64,000 nt of DNA from Lunularia cruciata (taxonomy: Eukaryota; Streptophyta; Marchantiopsida; Lunulariales; Lunulariaceae). Below the pieces are notes generated by a model that had not been told where the DNA came from, ran no database searches, and saw only the letters and a list, made by a program, of their open reading frames with translations. The translations under genes and the position numbers were made by a program. This document shows, one piece after another, positions 60,674 to 64,000 of this stretch (its first letter is position 1; each line of letters begins with the position of its first letter). The stretch covers positions 32,426,001 to 32,490,000 of the forward strand of contig OX419757.1 in NCBI GenBank assembly GCA_948567375.1, in the 5' to 3' direction.

Positions 60674-61401
60674 TGTAACACTCCGAGTATCAAAGAAGAG
60701 AGAGAAACACAATTTACACACTCAACATTCAATGCCCCAAAGGAGCACCTTCTCTTTATTATATAGACAAAGAGAATCTCCTCCAAGGAAGCTCCACCAT
60801 AAGATTAGGCACACAGATAGGTGACATGTCAGCAAGACCCTTGGACTACTTACTTGGGTGGGTGACATGTCGGTCTAGGTCCTATCTGGTTGGTCAAACA
60901 AGCTTTGACCGGAGAGAATCTTTTAGGGAATCTTCCTGTATGAGTCTCAAAATCACGTAAGGTACCGTTGGAAAGCTCTCGAAGAGACAAACTAGGGGGA
61001 AGGAAGGCCAGACTTTCTTCCAATGGGGAGGGAATTTGCACATTTTTGAGGCCTAATTCATTCATTTAGGCTTCCAAAATTGCCTTCAAAGATTTTAGGC
61101 ATATTTTGGTTCTGATCTATTAGTAGAAGTTCACTTTTGGTGATACCTTTTTCTGATCTGTTTAGTCCATCATGTGTAAAATTCTCCCATATGCTACCAA
61201 ACCAATTCTCACCTTTAAATCATATGTCTAGCTACTGGTTCTAAGGTTCTCAAGTCTATTTTGGTTTATGTTCTATTAGTAGAAGTACTCTTTTGGTTAT
61301 ACTTCTATCTGATCTATTTTTACCATTATGTATAACATCATTCTAGATGTTACCAAACCAAATTTCACATCTAGATCATATGGCTAGCTCTTGGTATTAC
61401 A
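60674..61401 (-). mobile_element. Solo LTR, family 3, copy 4 (728 bp)
   Basis: Ends are TGTAACACTCC and TTGGTATTACA. The target duplication is perfect: TTATC at 60669-60673 and 61402-61406. It carries the same TATA/poly(A) region and internal duplication as the other copies. Confidence 0.95.
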
Positions 61402-61406
61402 TTATC

Positions 61407-64000
61407 ATTCTGAATGGTATTGTATTCATCTACATGAAGATCTTTGTTTTCATTGAAGTTCATTGGATCTTAAAAGAATCACAAATTAGTAAGCTTATTA
61501 GGTTTTTATAAATTTAAAGTAAAAAATTCCTAATGAACAAGTTACTCCAAGCAATATAAACATACCACCATTTGAACTCAAACTGCCTTTAAGAAAGGTA
61601 CTAAAATGTAGATGGAGTTGTTACTGACTCTATAAAGGAAGAAAAAGGAGATTGAAGCAAAAGAAAACATGAGTGCATAAAAGTTTTGGACGGATTTAAA
61701 GAACAAAAAAAATATTTAAAGATTTATATTCATGATTTTGAATAATCATCCAAAGGAGAGATCATTAGCATACCAATTATACTGAATCTTTTAAAACAAA
61801 GATCATTCAAAAGTATTGGTGAACTAAAGGATCATGACTCTTAAAACTACAAAATAAAACTACCTAGCTCAAAGTCTCTCAATAGACTATTATAAATATG
61901 GCAAATATGACATTATCCTTGGTATTTTTTGACATAATAGAGAGCAAGAGAGTATTTCAATTGAAATACATATAGATAAATTTGTTGAAGGGATACTTAT
62001 TTTGACTTTGAAGGTACTTCAAAACTTATAAAACATGTGAAGAAGGAATTTGTTTCTCGTAAACCAAAGAAAGAGAACATATTAAAGATTATGATATTCT
62101 TGGAAAGCTTAAAGGCAATTTTTTCATGTAATTCTTGACTAGAAAGTGGATAGAATTAGGAGTAAAGTAACAAGAAACAAAATTGAAACCAAGAGTGAAC
62201 TAGCATGATGTGGACCAAGAGCTTGAAAAAATATAAAGTTCAAAGTAAGAGAGGATATTAATTATGGAACCAAAGGGAGAAACAACATATCTAATTATGT
62301 AAAATAATCTTATAAAGAATGGATTTTTATCATGCATGGAAATTGATAAAGATTCAGCATAATTACATAACATATAATCTATCATACAAATAATAAATTA
62401 TAGTGATACAGATAATAAGAATGAAGTCCAAAAGAACTAATTTAAATTGCAATAATAGCTTACAATCTAGCATAGTAGACTATTGTAGTAAATATCATTA
62501 ATGGAAGACTTGGTGAATTGAAAATTAAGTATAATTGTATCATCTACCATAAAGAATATATTGCTCAAATTGCATAATTTAGATTTATAGATGGATTTTT
62601 ATGATATTAAAATCATTACAACACCTGGTTCATTAGAATCCAAGTACAATTACTTGATGGAATTTAAGAATACATACTTATAAGTATTTGTATTTCTACC
62701 ACTAATAAAAGACTCCATCGATTGGATTCCAAGTACAAAAATTATATATCATACATGTCAAAAGATAGACTATAAAAACACAATGCTAGTTTGTAAGCTA
62801 TTATTGCAAACTATCCATGAGCTCTTATCAATGATCTTATTATCTTACAACAGATTTACTTGCAAAATCACTTGATTTTAAAATAATAGAAAGAGTCTTA
62901 AATTTGCAAAAATTCCCAAGTTAACTTTGGTGAAACTTATTTTTCTCTAGAAAAAAATTTGAACTCATTTCTATTTAAATTAAACAAGATCACCTTACAA
63001 CTTTTCATCTTGAGTGTCTTGTTATTATTTCCTAATAAATTTTTTGTTGGATTGTCAACAAATTTGATCAGCATTATAGTAAACTAAATCTTTTACTTGC
63101 TTAACTACATCTATTATTTCCAAATTAATATGATTATTTTTTAGATATGTGGTGTTCAATGTTCAAAATAAAAAACACTATAGTTCAAGGATACAATGAT
63201 TCTTTAAATGTTATAGGAACTAGCTCAAGTCTAAAACCTCTCAAAATGAAGCCAGTTGATAGTATATACTTGATATTTATAGTAACTTTACCAATAAATG
63301 AGAAATTTGACTAATCAAAGCATTCTTATAATTGAAAAGTGAGAATAGGGATTAAATATACTTGAAATTAGTAGAAATTATATTATATTAATTCATAGTT
63401 TAATCTATCAATAAACCTCAAGTACATTTTAATTAATCACATAATATTTGATACAAACCTTATGTATATTCTATCTGATACTAATGACATTGTTTGGAAC
63501 TATTGAAACAAACTAATACATTAAAACCTTCTTATGTAGCTAACAAAATTTGTTAATTTTAGTGTAACATGAATCAATCAAAAAATACTGCAATATTACA
63601 AATGAAAATAAATTATTTGATAATAAAATTCAAATTTTTTTGATTTATTTATTAAGATGTGCAGAAATTTATGTATAATAGATAAAACAAACAAAAATAA
63701 AGGATATTCCTTTATTTACTATAACATTAATTAACCTTCATATTGAGCTCAATACTTCAAATCTTTTGATATGTGTCCATCAAACCTCATATTATTAGTA
63801 TATTCATCATCAAAACAATTGAGAACCAATCAATTAAGGAGGTTCAAGGATTAAGGAGTTTATCATTTAAAGCTTTAAGATATTTTAGTGTAACATATTA
63901 TAGAAATCCTTTAATTCATAAATAAATATAAAAAAAATTATAAATACAAAGGTTACTCCAATTTTATTATTTTTGAGGAATAAAATTTATAGTCTTGTGA
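61407..64000. other. Intergenic, strongly AT-rich, nothing supported
   Basis: No coding frame above 61 residues and no recognisable repeat by eye. Confidence 0.45.

Noticed and set aside
1-64000. CRISPR arrays, rRNA genes and bacterial operons
   Set aside because: No evenly spaced short repeats, no rRNA-like stretches and no operon-like gene order; the window is eukaryotic nuclear DNA.

Overview
This window is plant nuclear DNA, mostly transposable-element wreckage around one clear host gene. The host gene (18184-19467, minus) is an intact single-exon GT34 xyloglucan 6-xylosyltransferase, a Golgi cell-wall enzyme. A short fragment of plastid rpl2 at 35276-35455 has wording closest, from memory, to bryophyte-type plastids. 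With the low gene density and the retroelement types, I infer a seedless land plant (moss, liverwort, lycophyte or fern). The sequence alone does not fix the species.

Layout. 1-9456 (plus) is a decayed Ty3/gypsy element (family 1, copy A) cut off by the window start. A complete Ty3/gypsy chromovirus (element B, 2329-7935) is nested in its integrase; B has 426-bp LTRs, a tRNA-iMet primer site and a C-terminal chromodomain. 9457-18183 is AT-rich intergenic DNA with a foldback, a decayed satellite-like array and short LINE tails. 18184-24950 holds the GT34 gene and unassigned DNA. 24953-29690, 34149-35272 and 35594-39116 (minus) are three decayed copies of one non-LTR retrotransposon that appears to carry a C-terminal zinc-binding and restriction-like endonuclease region. 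Solo LTRs of family 3 interrupt this neighbourhood and recur at 41839 and 60674, all with 5-bp target duplications; a solo LTR of element B's family sits at 26943. 46770-56636 (minus) is family 1 copy C, nearly full length. The remaining DNA to 64000 is AT-rich and unassigned.

Most interesting system. Family 1 appears to encode two chromatin functions in a gypsy gag-pol. Copy C has gag with two zinc knuckles, then protease, a DNMT3-like cytosine-5 DNA methyltransferase domain in canonical motif order, reverse transcriptase, RNase H, a DDE integrase and a C-terminal PHD finger with all eight zinc ligands. Copy A independently carries the same integrase-PHD arrangement. DNMT capture by retrotransposons has been reported, from memory, in charophyte algae and dinoflagellates; I know of no report pairing it with an integrase-linked PHD finger. 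Both copies are broken by stops and frameshifts, so this is evidence for the family's design, not for current activity.

A second notable signal is in element B's LTRs, which carry a perfect four-unit heat-shock element upstream of a TATA box. This suggests heat-responsive transcription, parallel to but unrelated to the copia element ONSEN.
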